NCBI RefSeq assembly: GCF_020907275.1
Contig: NZ_JAJJWI010000014.1
Coordinates: 62,001 to 126,000, forward strand
Direction of reading: 5' to 3'
From: Pontibacter silvestris
GTDB taxonomy: Bacteria; Bacteroidota; Bacteroidia; Cytophagales; Hymenobacteraceae
Length of the DNA: 64,000 bases
Under the pieces are notes generated by a model that was not told the origin of the DNA, ran no database searches, and was given only the letters and a program-made list of their open reading frames with translations. Of the stretch, positions 25,770-35,103 are shown piece after piece (the first letter of the stretch is position 1; each line of letters opens with the position of its first letter). A program made the position numbers and the translations under genes.

Positions 25770-28277
25770 ATGAGAAAAATTAAAATAGCACTTCCTCTTG
25801 TACTCCCTGAAGTGCCGGATGTCAGGGACCGCTGCGTACGTGAACTCATGGACCGTCTTCAGGGCCGGCAGGGCATTGAAAAGGTGCATATTTCTGATGA
25901 AACAGGCCAGAATGCACCACAGCTCTGTTTTCACTACAACCCGGAGGAGATCTCCATGGAGCGCATAACGACGCTGGCCAGGCAAACAGGCGCTTCGTTG
26001 ACAGAGGAATTTGGGCATCAACTTATCGAGGTAGAAGGCATTCGCCATGCCCGCCATGCACGATACCTGGAGCAAAGCCTGCAGCAGGCTGACGGCCTGC
26101 TGCAGGCTTCGGTAGCCGCCTCGGGTATAGTGCGCCTGGAATTCGATAGGTCCAGAACCAACGAAGAGAGGATTCTGTCGCTCATCAGGAAAGAAGGATT
26201 GAGGGTTGCCGGTACCCCGGCAAGTGCAGGAGGAGTTAATGTAGGGCAAAGCAAAGAGAAAAAAGACGAGGTTACACCGCAGGAGCAGGAACGACTGAAA
26301 GAAAAAATGGAGCCAGACAGTGACCACACGCATGAACACGGCGGAATCTTTGGCAGAAACACAGAACTTATCTTTTCCATCATCTGCGGGGCCTTGCTTG
26401 CTGTTGGTTTTGGGTTAAGCTTTGTGGAAGGGGTGCCAGGTTGGGCAAGCCTGGCGCTTTACATCGGGGCCTACTTCTTCGGCGGACTCTTCACGGCCAA
26501 GGAAGCGGCTGAGGAGATCATCAAAAAAAACTTCGAGATAGATTTCCTGATGCTGGTGGCAGCTATTGGAGCGGCTATACTGGGAGAGTGGGCGGAGGGA
26601 GCCTTGCTGCTGTTCCTCTTCAGCATGGGGCACGCGCTGGAGCATTACGCCATGAACAAAGCCCGGAAATCTATCGCGGCATTGGCTGATTTGGCACCCA
26701 AAACAGCCTTGCTCAAGAAGAATGGCAAGACAGAGGAGGTAGGTATCGAAAAACTGCGCCTCGGCGATGTAATCATAGTAAGGCCAAACAGTAAAATATC
26801 GGCTGACGGTGTGGTCGTCAAAGGGCAGAGCAGCGTAAACCAAGCCCCCATCACCGGAGAGAGTGTGCCGGTGGATAAGGAGCCGGTAGATGATCCGGAG
26901 CAAACATACAGTACGGAAAGCGAGATAAAAAGCGAAAACCGCGTGTTCGCCGGCACCATCAACGGGAATAATACTTTGGAGGTGAAAGTGATCAAAGAGG
27001 CCAAGGACTCCACTTTATCGCGGCTCGTAAAGCTGGTGAATGAGGCACAGACACAGAAATCGCCCACGCAACAGTTTACCGACAGGTTTGAAAAGTACTT
27101 CGTGCCTTCCGTACTCCTGCTGGTAGTGGCCTTGAACTTCGCTTTCCTGGTGCTGGATGAGCCCTTCAGCGCAAGCTTTTACAGGGCCATGGCCGTTTTG
27201 GTGGCAGCCAGCCCCTGTGCCCTGGCCATCTCCACGCCTAGCGCCGTGCTGAGCGGGGTGGCAAGGGCAGCACGTGGCGGTGTACTGATCAAAGGCGGGC
27301 GGCCCCTGGAGGACCTGGGCGTGCTGACTGCCCTGGCCTTTGATAAAACCGGAACTCTGACAGAAGGCAAACCCAAACTCACCAATGTTATTCCCTGGGG
27401 TGATATTTCGGAAAATGACCTGCTGAAAAGAGCGGTAGCCGTGGAGGCACTGAGCGACCACCCGCTGGCCAAAGCCATTGTCAGAGACGGGAAAGAAAGG
27501 CTCGGGTATATGCCGGTTCCCGGGGCAGAAGATCTGGAAGCTGTGCTGGGAAAGGGGATAAAAGCCACCCTGGAGGGCAACAAGGCATTCATAGGTAACC
27601 TGGAGCTTTTCGAGGAACTGGACGAAATCAGGCCCTCCCAGGAGCTGATTGACAAAGTGCAGTCGTTGGAAGCAGAAGGGAACACCTCTATGCTGGTGCG
27701 TGAAAATGACAGCTACATCGGCCTCATCTCCTTGATGGATACGCCTCGTGCAGCGGCAAAAGCTACCCTGGAAGAGCTGAAAAAAATGGGTATCAGGCGG
27801 ATGATCATGCTGACGGGCGACAACCAGAAAGTGGCGGATGCGGTAGCCGGGGAGATCGGCCTCACCGATGCCTGGGGCAGCCTGCTGCCGGAAGAGAAGG
27901 TAAAGGCCATCAAGGAGCTGCGGCAGAAGGAAAGCAAGGTAGCCATGGTGGGAGACGGCGTAAACGATGCCCCGGCCATGGCCAACAGTACCGTGGGCAT
28001 TGCCATGGGAGCTGCGGGTTCGGATGTGGCGCTGGAAACGGCCGACATCGCCCTGATGTCGGACAAACTGGAGAATCTTCCTTTCGCCATCGGCCTGAGC
28101 CGGATGTCCAGGAGAATAATTAAACAGAACCTTTGGGTAAGCCTGGGGATGGTGGCGCTGCTAATCCCGCTGACCATCTCGGGGGTGGCCACCATTGGGC
28201 CTGCCGTTTTGATGCACGAGGGCTCCACCTTGCTGGTGGTGTTTAATGCGCTAAGGCTGCTGGCCTACAGGAAGTAA
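25770..28277 (+). CDS. Heavy-metal P-type ATPase, P1B-4-like (SPC/HEGST)
   Basis: 835 aa. The core is a complete P1B ATPase: a TGES actuator loop (ITGESVPVDKEP), phosphorylation site DKTGTLTEG near residue 525, a GDNQKVADA loop, GDGVNDAPAM and a C-terminal TM pair. The TM4 metal motif is SPC (ASPCALAIS, about residue 480) rather than CPC, and a late TM helix carries HEGST (about 815). Both are hallmarks of the P1B-4 group (Co2+, Fe2+ or Zn2+ exporters such as CoaT, CtpD, PfeT). The N-terminus (about 1-150) resembles two degenerate HMA-like ferredoxin folds with no CxxC, followed by a His patch HTHEHGG. Expected inner-membrane efflux to the periplasm, working with the RND system. Confidence 0.88.
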   Translation: MRKIKIALPLVLPEVPDVRDRCVRELMDRLQGRQGIEKVHISDETGQNAPQLCFHYNPEEISMERITTLARQTGASLTEEFGHQLIEVEGIRHARHARYLEQSLQQADGLLQASVAASGIVRLEFDRSRTNEERILSLIRKEGLRVAGTPASAGGVNVGQSKEKKDEVTPQEQERLKEKMEPDSDHTHEHGGIFGRNTELIFSIICGALLAVGFGLSFVEGVPGWASLALYIGAYFFGGLFTAKEAAEEIIKKNFEIDFLMLVAAIGAAILGEWAEGALLLFLFSMGHALEHYAMNKARKSIAALADLAPKTALLKKNGKTEEVGIEKLRLGDVIIVRPNSKISADGVVVKGQSSVNQAPITGESVPVDKEPVDDPEQTYSTESEIKSENRVFAGTINGNNTLEVKVIKEAKDSTLSRLVKLVNEAQTQKSPTQQFTDRFEKYFVPSVLLLVVALNFAFLVLDEPFSASFYRAMAVLVAASPCALAISTPSAVLSGVARAARGGVLIKGGRPLEDLGVLTALAFDKTGTLTEGKPKLTNVIPWGDISENDLLKRAVAVEALSDHPLAKAIVRDGKERLGYMPVPGAEDLEAVLGKGIKATLEGNKAFIGNLELFEELDEIRPSQELIDKVQSLEAEGNTSMLVRENDSYIGLISLMDTPRAAAKATLEELKKMGIRRMIMLTGDNQKVADAVAGEIGLTDAWGSLLPEEKVKAIKELRQKESKVAMVGDGVNDAPAMANSTVGIAMGAAGSDVALETADIALMSDKLENLPFAIGLSRMSRRIIKQNLWVSLGMVALLIPLTISGVATIGPAVLMHEGSTLLVVFNALRLLAYRK

Positions 28278-28318
28278 AGGCCAAAACAAAATAAGGTGTA
28301 TTTATAGGTAGGTTAGCT

Positions 28319-28951
28319 ATGGCTGATAAAGAAAGGGAAAAGTGCCTGAAGAAAGCAAAGAAGGTTCATGAGTACAACTTTGTATATGACACCATTGAAG
28401 TGGTGGTGTCTTTAACCGCCGGCTTTACCGCTGGCAGCGCCGCCCTGGTCGGGTGGGGGCTTGACAGCATCATAGAGGTGATCTCGGCAAGTACCCTCTG
28501 GTGGCGGCTGAAAGGAGAACTTGAAGGCATCAGCAGTGAAAAGGTAGAGAAAAGGAAGAAAATTACTTTGTACGTCATAGCCTCCTCTTTCCTAATCGTT
28601 AGCGCATTCATCACTTACGATTCTGTTACAAAGCTTATAAAAGAGGAGACGGCTGACTGGAGCACGATGGGAATTGTTATCCTAATTGTTTCGCTGGTGA
28701 TAAACCCAATCCTTATCTGGTACAAGTACAGGTATGGCAATAGGCTGGACAGCGAGGCGCTGAAAGCAGACGCCAAGGATACTTTCGTATGCCTCTATCA
28801 GACCGTGGCGGTACTGGGTGGTCTGCTGGCGGTGCGCTACCTGGGCTGGTGGTGGGTCGACCCGGTGGCTGCCCTGCTTATTGTTCCGTATGCCCTAAAG
28901 GAAGGGTGGGAGGCTTTCCGAAACGGCAGGAGGATCACGTACAATGGCTGA
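28319..28951 (+). CDS. CDF-like cation transporter
   Basis: 210 aa with about five hydrophobic segments. The first TM region, YDTIEVVVSLTAGFTAGSAALVGWGLDSIIEV, matches the CDF signature pattern (small-rich helix, then D-S before TM2). A second metal-site-like segment, ALKADAKDTF, occurs near residue 150. It lacks the C-terminal cytoplasmic domain of larger CDF proteins and is shorter than usual (about 300 aa). It would move divalent cations out of the cytoplasm by proton antiport. It lies 41 bp after the ATPase in the same direction. Confidence 0.75.
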   Translation: MADKEREKCLKKAKKVHEYNFVYDTIEVVVSLTAGFTAGSAALVGWGLDSIIEVISASTLWWRLKGELEGISSEKVEKRKKITLYVIASSFLIVSAFITYDSVTKLIKEETADWSTMGIVILIVSLVINPILIWYKYRYGNRLDSEALKADAKDTFVCLYQTVAVLGGLLAVRYLGWWWVDPVAALLIVPYALKEGWEAFRNGRRITYNG

Positions 28952-29042
28952 CATGGTCCTTGTGTGGATTTGTCCTCATTGATATGTCAAAAGTACTCGG
29001 TGAAAGTAAGCTGAAGGTGTAAAATAAATCACATATTTAAAT

Positions 29043-29666
29043 ATGGCTGCAGATTTTAAACATTATAGAGAGGGAAACTTGTACTGCTACTTAAGCATAA
29101 TACCACCTGTGCTATCTAAGACTGATAAAAATGACGGAGGAAATTACAGGGCGCGGTTTAAAAGATACATTGGTTGGGCAACGAGCTTATCGGAGGGTAA
29201 GCGGCTGTGGGTGATCATGAGAGAGACACCCGAGAGTGTGGAGCGGTTCAGGCAATTCAAGCCTGAGCGTATCCAATGGAAGTATGACGTCGTGACAAAC
29301 GATGCGGAAGGAATGGGGGTCGATAAGGGCTTTAAGCCAATGGAGGCTCCTTACAGCCCGCTGCACAGCGACCAGGGTTGGGCCAGCCTGCTCCTGCCAA
29401 TACCTGAGCTAAAGCTTCTTGAAAGCCTATCTGAAGACGCCCTAGGTGATGTTGACTCACACGTTACCATCCTTGCCCTCCAGAGCGAAGCCCAAGATGC
29501 TCTAGACTTGCTGAAAGCGAATGCGATTCCCCCAATAACCAGGATGTTAGGAGCTGATGATCTTTTTTTTAACATAATAGTTGGAAAGGAGCAGGGATTC
29601 TATGACTGTTTTCTGGTGAAGGCGGAGCGGAGCATCAGTGCTTCTTTACTCCACCTTTCTTCCTGA
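29043..29666 (+). CDS. Uncharacterised 207-aa soluble protein at the end of the metal cargo
   Basis: No signal peptide or TM segment. Readable features are YREGNLYCYLSIIPP near the N-terminus, FKRYIGWATSLSEGKRLWVIMRET (about 38-65), and an acidic helical C-terminal half with two isolated Cys. I do not recognise the family. It starts 91 bp after the CDF gene on the same strand and may be a passenger of the cargo or an unrelated insert gene. The 5' region has no strong start signal. Confidence 0.5.
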   Translation: MAADFKHYREGNLYCYLSIIPPVLSKTDKNDGGNYRARFKRYIGWATSLSEGKRLWVIMRETPESVERFRQFKPERIQWKYDVVTNDAEGMGVDKGFKPMEAPYSPLHSDQGWASLLLPIPELKLLESLSEDALGDVDSHVTILALQSEAQDALDLLKANAIPPITRMLGADDLFFNIIVGKEQGFYDCFLVKAERSISASLLHLSS

Positions 29667-29876
29667 GCACCTTGCACATCATTATAAACTGCAGGTTTAC
29701 CCAGCTTTCATGGCAAATATGTCCAAGGATTAGAAGCAGCACATCAATGTGCTGGCCGAGGATGCCCAAAGGCTGGCCATTAAATTTGCGGAAGAATCTG
29801 GGCAGAATGAGCAATGTAGATAAGAAGAGGCACTGGAAAATGGCAAAGCGAAAGCGGGAATGGGGTTCTTAAATCA

Positions 29877-30615
29877 TTAAATAAAACCGAATAGACATAG
29901 TTTCGGTAGCACAAATTTCGATGCGCTTTTGGTAGTGGTCTTTGAGAAAAGCCATGTAGGGCTTATCCTTTTCACCTGCTACTTGATTTACGGCAGCAGC
30001 AGAGCCCGACCCCGGCACACTCGGAAAGCAGGGCCTCCACTTGGTCGCAGGTATAGCCGGCGTCGGCATAGATAGAGCCTACTGCCCTCGGACCAGTCCA
30101 GTTCCATGGCCTTGAAGGCGGCAACGTCGGCAAAGGATCCTGCATGGATATAGCACTGGACCTGCACCCCGTCTGAGGTAGTGACCACCTGCAGGTGGAA
30201 GCCATATATGTAGCGCCGCTTGCTGACGCACTTGCCCCGTAAGCCTTAGCTCGGGGCAGATGGCAGACAGGCATCGGGAAGAAGTTGATCAGGTAGGCGC
30301 ACGAGATGTTGAATCCCTGGATGCTTTGCCCCAAAGCAGGGATAAGGGCAGCAGTTATTGCTCAAGGCCCTGCAGGCGGCGCACGAAGTCTGATTTGTCG
30401 ATGCGCCTCACTCCGTGGTGGGCCTGCATATAGCCGTAGGCCGAGTGAAGGTGGCCGTGGAAGTAGCGGGCCGAGAGGAGGGCAATGGTCAGCAGTTTGA
30501 CATCAAAAGTTTTACAGTGGGCGTCATCTTTACTGCCATCCAGTGGGCGTCATCTTTACTGCATCAAGAACGGCTGCACCACAGGGAGAGCAGGAAGTGC
30601 ATCAGCGGTATCTGT
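29877..30615 (-). pseudogene. IS982-family transposase remnant
   Basis: Minus-strand fragments in several frames line up with one IS982-type DDE transposase. In order these are: TIALLSARYFHGHLHSA with RIDKSDFVRRLQ (30500-30370), LINFFPMPVCHLPRAK (about 30290), KRRYIYGFHLQVVTTSDG then HAGSFADVAAFKAMELDW (30215-30095), ADAGYTCDQVEALLSE (about 30060), and PYMAFLKDHYQKRIEI (about 29960). At least three frameshifts and a stop break the frame, and the C-terminal portion ends early. No clear terminal inverted repeats were found. It is an old insertion inside the ICE between cargo and rteC and is not functional. Confidence 0.72.
30515..30562. repeat. Tandem 26-bp repeat in the IS982 remnant
   Basis: CAGTGGGCGTCATCTTTACTGC occurs at 30515-30536 and again at 30541-30562, separated by CATC, giving a 26-bp period over the 5' part of the transposase remnant. 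Confidence 0.9.
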
Positions 30616-30759
30616 CATTAGCTTGAGTACCAAATGTTTCTTAGAAATGGGGATGTAATCAGCTCCAGTCTCTCTGTGCTATCCCCTTGAAAACCATATT
30701 TGTAACGTGTTCCTGTAGGCATTTAGCCTATATAAGAGTATTTCAGGTAGGGGAGCTTT

Positions 30760-31614
30760 TTAGTTACCATCCAGCTCATCCATGCGCTGCAGGAGCCGTT
30801 CCCGCATCAGGTCCAGGAATTTGGTGCGGCTGTCCTTCTTCCGCTGGCGGACCTCCTGAAACGTGCGGTAGACGTTGCCGAGCTTCACCTGGAAGAGGGC
30901 CTCCAGTTGCCGGGTGATTTCCATGAGGTCTGTCGTGCCGTTGTTGATGTGCCCTGATTCGTACAGGCCGTAGGCCAGCTCAATCAGGTGAACCTTCGGC
31001 CCCGTCCAACTCAGCTCTTTCCGGGGGGGAGAGGCCGCAGGCTCCAAGTGGCCCTCATCCAGGTTCCGGAGCGCCTGCAGCAGGTAATCCCGGAGCCGCT
31101 GGTTGGCCTGTAAGCGGGCAACCACGTAGTCATAATGGGTGGTGAAGCGCGTGTCCGTATCCACGGCCGATGTGCTGTAATGGTAAGGCAGCTCAGAATT
31201 GCCCCGCACGAAAAGCCGGGCATCCAGGAAGAAGGCCTCCGAGAGCATGTACTGGTGGAGCTGCACGTGGTGATCGTAGAAGACGCGGATCAGCCGCAGT
31301 TCGTTCTTGTAGTGGCGCCGCAGGTCCTGCAGGCTCCCCACCGGTTTTTTAAGCTCGATGAGGGCCAGCCGGGAGTGGTAGATGAGCAGGCTGCTGAACC
31401 GGGGCTTGAGATACTTGAAGAAGTGAATCTCCTCCTGCTCCTTGTCAAAATGGTGGTGGATGACCCGCAGCTTCAGTTCCGCAATGGAGGCGTTGATGAG
31501 CTGTAGGTATTTCTCCCGGCGCTGTGCCGGGGAAAGGTCGGGCTGGTTTTCTGCCTCCCGGAGCTGTTCCACGAGCTGTTCATAGAGCTTGTTTGCCTGG
31601 TGTATCATATGCAT
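30760..31614 (-). CDS. rteC: RteC-type regulator of the conjugative element
   Basis: 284 aa. The N-terminal helical domain contains EEIHFFKYLKPRFSSLLIYHSRL and IELKKP near residues 80-120. The C-terminal domain contains WTGPKVHLIELAYGLYESGHINNGT and a winged-helix-like end RTFQEVRQRKKDSRTKFLDLM. These are the conserved landmarks of RteC, which in CTnDOT activates the excision operon in response to the RteA/RteB cascade. No rteA or rteB is present in the window, so control here must differ. Length is slightly above that of CTnDOT RteC. It lies on the same strand as the mob genes, about 250 bp downstream of mobC. Confidence 0.85.
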   Translation of the reverse strand: MHMIHQANKLYEQLVEQLREAENQPDLSPAQRREKYLQLINASIAELKLRVIHHHFDKEQEEIHFFKYLKPRFSSLLIYHSRLALIELKKPVGSLQDLRRHYKNELRLIRVFYDHHVQLHQYMLSEAFFLDARLFVRGNSELPYHYSTSAVDTDTRFTTHYDYVVARLQANQRLRDYLLQALRNLDEGHLEPAASPPRKELSWTGPKVHLIELAYGLYESGHINNGTTDLMEITRQLEALFQVKLGNVYRTFQEVRQRKKDSRTKFLDLMRERLLQRMDELDGN

Positions 31615-31866
31615 GTACGTTAAGTTTCCCCGGTGAACTTGATTAAGGGCTTTTCCTGGAGAAGGCTGGCATGACCATGCTACGGCAGGTTCAAGATTAG
31701 CCCTTTTGCCTGCTCCACATGCTATGGCTTCAGTATAACCTGCTCAGGGGAACAGGTTTGTGAAATTTGATAAGCAAGGGAGTGGTCTCTTTTTTCAGGA
31801 GATGTAACTAATTGATATATAGATATATATTTATTTAAATGTAACATGGTTTTTTGATGAACGCGT

Positions 31867-33795
31867 CTAATGGCTTCCTTCCATGATCAGCCTGACCTCC
31901 TCCCTGATGCGCCGGTATTCCGCCATTACCATGTCCCTGTCAGGTTCACGGATCCGGGGGATGGGCAGGTAAGCTTTTTCCTCCCGGGCCAGGGCCTGAT
32001 GGTCGTTGAGGATGGTGGCGTGGAAGGTCTTGAGTTCTACCGGGCACTGCGGCTCATCGGCCACCGTGCCCACGAATTCCCCGGAGGAGAGCGAGGCGAT
32101 GACGGCGGGGGGCACGGCGGCGTCCAGCTGCGTAGAGCGGCTCACGGAGGTGTCGCTGCTGTTTACAGAGAAGCTTTCCCGCTGCTGCACGATCCTGCCG
32201 AAGCGCTCGGACAGCTGTTTGGCTGTCTCCCCCGTGACCTGGCCGCTGATGACGTTGCCCACGATGTTCATCACCACCTCCGCCTGGTCCCGCCCGTAAT
32301 CCTTTTTGAGCTGGCTGTAGTCCTGCACGGCCAGGGTGGTGGCCACTTTATTCGAGCGGGCCGTGGCGATGAGGGAGTCGATGCCGTTAAAGTAGATGGT
32401 GGGGAACTCATCGAAAATGAGACTGCTCTTGACCCGCCCTTTCTGGTTGACCAGCTTGATCGCCCGGGAGATATAAAGGGAGAGCACCGCCCCGTACACC
32501 TGCTGCTTCTGGGGGTTACCCGCCAGGCAGATGACCTTGGGCTTCTCCGGGTTATTCAGGTCCAGCGTAAAGTCATTTCCCGAGAGCACGTAGTAGAGCT
32601 GCGGGGAGACCAGGCGGGCCATGCTGATCTTGGCGCTAGCCACCTGGCCCTCCAGCTGCTCCATGGCCTCGTTCTCGAAGGCCGAGACGAAAGGGTTGAT
32701 GAGCACCTCTATCTCCGGCTCGGTCCGCAGCACGGCGAACAGCTCCGGGTAACCTGCCTGCATGAGCTCGATGACGTGGGGCAGCGTGCAGTATCGGCCA
32801 TCCTGGTACTTCCGCAGGAACCAGATGATAGCGGTGACGAAGTTGATGGGAGACTCCACGAAAAAGTCCCCCTGTTTTTTGATCCACTCCCGGTTCAGGC
32901 CCAGCATGATGGTGCGGGAGGCCTCGGTGGCGTCCGTGATGTCCGTCATCGTGTCCGGGTCGAGCGGGTTACAGCGGTGGGTGCGGGAGAGGTCATCGAA
33001 GTTGATGAGGTAGAACGCCGGCCTTACCGGGTACTTGTCAGCGTGTCGCAGCAGGGTGTTGTAGGCGATGCGCGTCAGGTCATCGTATTTGAAGTCGTAG
33101 AGGAACATGGCAAAGCCCTTGCGGATGTGCTGGGTGATGACGTGGCGGATGACAAAGTAAGACTTGCCCGCCCCGGGCGTGCCGATCACCAGCAGGGCCC
33201 GGAAAGGGTTGATGATGTTTATCCAGCTGCGGCGGGGTTTGCCTTTGAGCGTGTACCGGGCCGGCAGGTTAATGGAGTACTCGTTCTCTAGCAGCCGCTC
33301 CTCCTGCGGAAAGGACTGGTTGGCCTTGTTGAAGATATCCTGGCCCAGCCTCACCTTCAACAGGCGGGAGAGCAGCGTGCCCCCTGCCAGGATCAGCAGG
33401 TAGCCCAGCGCTGTTGTGCCCATGTAAGCTGTTGCCACAGGAGGTGTGACATCAACGCTTAACAGGAACTGGCTTGAGAAGTAAAGCAGCAGCCCGGGGA
33501 GAAGATAGCCGGCGACGGTGCCGAAGCGAAGATGTTCGCTTTTCTTTCCTTTGGCTCCGAGAAGCGAAACAAGCAGCAGGAGCAGTGCGGCTCCGCTGGC
33601 TTTCAGGCTGCTCTGAAACAAAGGCATGCCGGCGAAATTCTGCACCACCCGGTCCGTTAGGGCGGCAGTCAGCCCCCACTCCCGGAAGGCAGGGTGGCAG
33701 GCGATGTAGAAGTGCAGGAGCAGGACCGCCAGGCTTAGAAGCCTGGTGAAGTCGGTGACCTGACGCAGTCCCTGCTGGTTTTCCCCTGTGTTCAT
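31867..33795 (-). CDS. mobC: Type IV coupling protein (MobC/TraD-VirD4 family)
   Basis: 642 aa. About four TM segments (residues 15-135) precede the VirD4-type ATPase domain: Walker A GTPGAGKSYF near residue 203, MFLYDFKYDDLTRIAYN, Walker B SLIFDEFPT near 456, and a later motif TTLAVQDYSQLKKDYG. This is the coupling protein of Bacteroidetes conjugative transposons, linking the relaxosome to the TraG-containing channel. It starts 33 bp after the relaxase stop and is intact. A 473-codon frame on the opposite strand is a high-GC shadow. Confidence 0.9.
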   Translation of the reverse strand: MNTGENQQGLRQVTDFTRLLSLAVLLLHFYIACHPAFREWGLTAALTDRVVQNFAGMPLFQSSLKASGAALLLLLVSLLGAKGKKSEHLRFGTVAGYLLPGLLLYFSSQFLLSVDVTPPVATAYMGTTALGYLLILAGGTLLSRLLKVRLGQDIFNKANQSFPQEERLLENEYSINLPARYTLKGKPRRSWINIINPFRALLVIGTPGAGKSYFVIRHVITQHIRKGFAMFLYDFKYDDLTRIAYNTLLRHADKYPVRPAFYLINFDDLSRTHRCNPLDPDTMTDITDATEASRTIMLGLNREWIKKQGDFFVESPINFVTAIIWFLRKYQDGRYCTLPHVIELMQAGYPELFAVLRTEPEIEVLINPFVSAFENEAMEQLEGQVASAKISMARLVSPQLYYVLSGNDFTLDLNNPEKPKVICLAGNPQKQQVYGAVLSLYISRAIKLVNQKGRVKSSLIFDEFPTIYFNGIDSLIATARSNKVATTLAVQDYSQLKKDYGRDQAEVVMNIVGNVISGQVTGETAKQLSERFGRIVQQRESFSVNSSDTSVSRSTQLDAAVPPAVIASLSSGEFVGTVADEPQCPVELKTFHATILNDHQALAREEKAYLPIPRIREPDRDMVMAEYRRIREEVRLIMEGSH

Positions 33796-33828
33796 GTTTC
33801 GTTTTACTTAAGTTTGAGTTACTTTCCT

Positions 33829-35103
33829 CTATAGTCTTGGCCTTCTCCGGCGCTTTCGCCTCCTGGCCTTGAGCGTGTGGGGGAGGTAATCCCCCTGCTG
33901 CTCGGCTTTCAACAGGTCCTGCAGGATCGCCGGTGCGTCGAAGTGTAAGGCCGTGTGCCATGCAGGCTCAGGCAAAGGCGCTCCGGGAGTGCTGTGCCCT
34001 GTCGGTTGCTCCAGGCGCCGCCTTTCCTCAGTTGTATTTAAGTCTTGCTCTCCAGGGAGGCGCTTCAGCAGCGCTTTGGCGCCGTAGGCCTTGCCCAGCT
34101 CGCTTCCGTTGAGGACTGCCTTGCGCCGGTGGTCAATGAAGGTCACCCCGTAGGTCAGGCCCAGGGCACTCTCCCGGAAAAGCACCTGGATATGCTCCTT
34201 TTGCAGGAGCAGCGCGAATTTTTCCCTGCTGGGCGATGGTACTGTATTGAAAACCCTGTCAATGCTTTGCCTCAGGGCCTCCCGGTACAGTCTCCGCGTC
34301 TGCCTGTTCTGCTCGAAGCGCTTCTCAAGGGCTGCCAGGGTCGGTTTGCCGGCAATGGCGCTGGCCTTGACCGGTACGCCCACCTTTTGGCCCTGCCCGT
34401 CGAGGATGCTGTAGGCCAGCCCGCCCCTGCGGTGCATCTGTGACTTTTCGCTTCCCCTGTCCGCCGTCACGTTAAACCCCTTTAGCACTGCGTTCAGCTC
34501 CGCCAGGGAGGTGTAGTTGTAGCCGCGGGTGACGGCGGTGACGATACTAGCGACGGTGCGCTTTGTCTCTGACTTCCCGTAAAGCGCCGGCGCCAGCAGG
34601 GCAGGGGACAGAGGCCGCTTGTTTGATTGCTGCTGGTCCTCCGCCCGCACCAGCCTGTAGTCCAGCTCTATGGCCCTGCGGGCAGGCTCTGACTTTTCCC
34701 GCCCGATGTTGTGGAGGTCTATCCGCGTCCCGCCTGCCTGTATATTGGTGGTGACGATGTGCAGGTGCGGGTGCGCCGCATCCAGGTGGCGGTAGACCAG
34801 GTAAGGCTGGCCGCCAAAGCCGATCCGGTCCATGTAGTCGGTGGCGATGCGCTGCAGCTTTTCTGTTTCCAGCGCCTCTCCCATGGCAAAGTTGAGGGAG
34901 ATGTGCACGGCGTTCGTTCTGACCTGCGGGCTTTTCTCCTGGAGCCGCTCAAAGCGGGCCAGCTTCTCCCGGAAGCGCAGCAGGTGGGGCTCCTGCAGGA
35001 ACCGGTGGGCCAGCAGCAGCTCTGCTTTCCCCTCCTGTACCTTGTGCTCGTTGTAGTGCAGGACGCCCCTCAGGTTCTTTCCGGTGATGATGCGGGCTAC
35101 CAT
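33829..35103 (-). CDS. mobB: MobB relaxase (MOBP-type)
   Basis: 424 aa. The relaxase domain occupies residues about 1-200: the N-terminal ARIITGKNLRGVLHYNEHKV carries the usual tyrosine, NAVHISLNFAMGE lies near 65, and the metal-binding three-His motif HLDAAHPHLHIVTTN lies near 104-118. A basic C-terminal part follows, ending RRRKRRRRPRL. It nicks oriT and pilots the transferred strand. Its start overlaps the mobA stop by 7 bp. It reads as intact. Confidence 0.9.
   Translation of the reverse strand: MVARIITGKNLRGVLHYNEHKVQEGKAELLLAHRFLQEPHLLRFREKLARFERLQEKSPQVRTNAVHISLNFAMGEALETEKLQRIATDYMDRIGFGGQPYLVYRHLDAAHPHLHIVTTNIQAGGTRIDLHNIGREKSEPARRAIELDYRLVRAEDQQQSNKRPLSPALLAPALYGKSETKRTVASIVTAVTRGYNYTSLAELNAVLKGFNVTADRGSEKSQMHRRGGLAYSILDGQGQKVGVPVKASAIAGKPTLAALEKRFEQNRQTRRLYREALRQSIDRVFNTVPSPSREKFALLLQKEHIQVLFRESALGLTYGVTFIDHRRKAVLNGSELGKAYGAKALLKRLPGEQDLNTTEERRRLEQPTGHSTPGAPLPEPAWHTALHFDAPAILQDLLKAEQQGDYLPHTLKARRRKRRRRPRL

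Noticed and set aside
31870-33291. 473-codon open frame on the plus strand
   Set aside because: It lies entirely antisense to the well-supported coupling protein gene, has a Val/Gly/Asp-rich composition typical of shadows in GC-rich DNA, and shows no motif.
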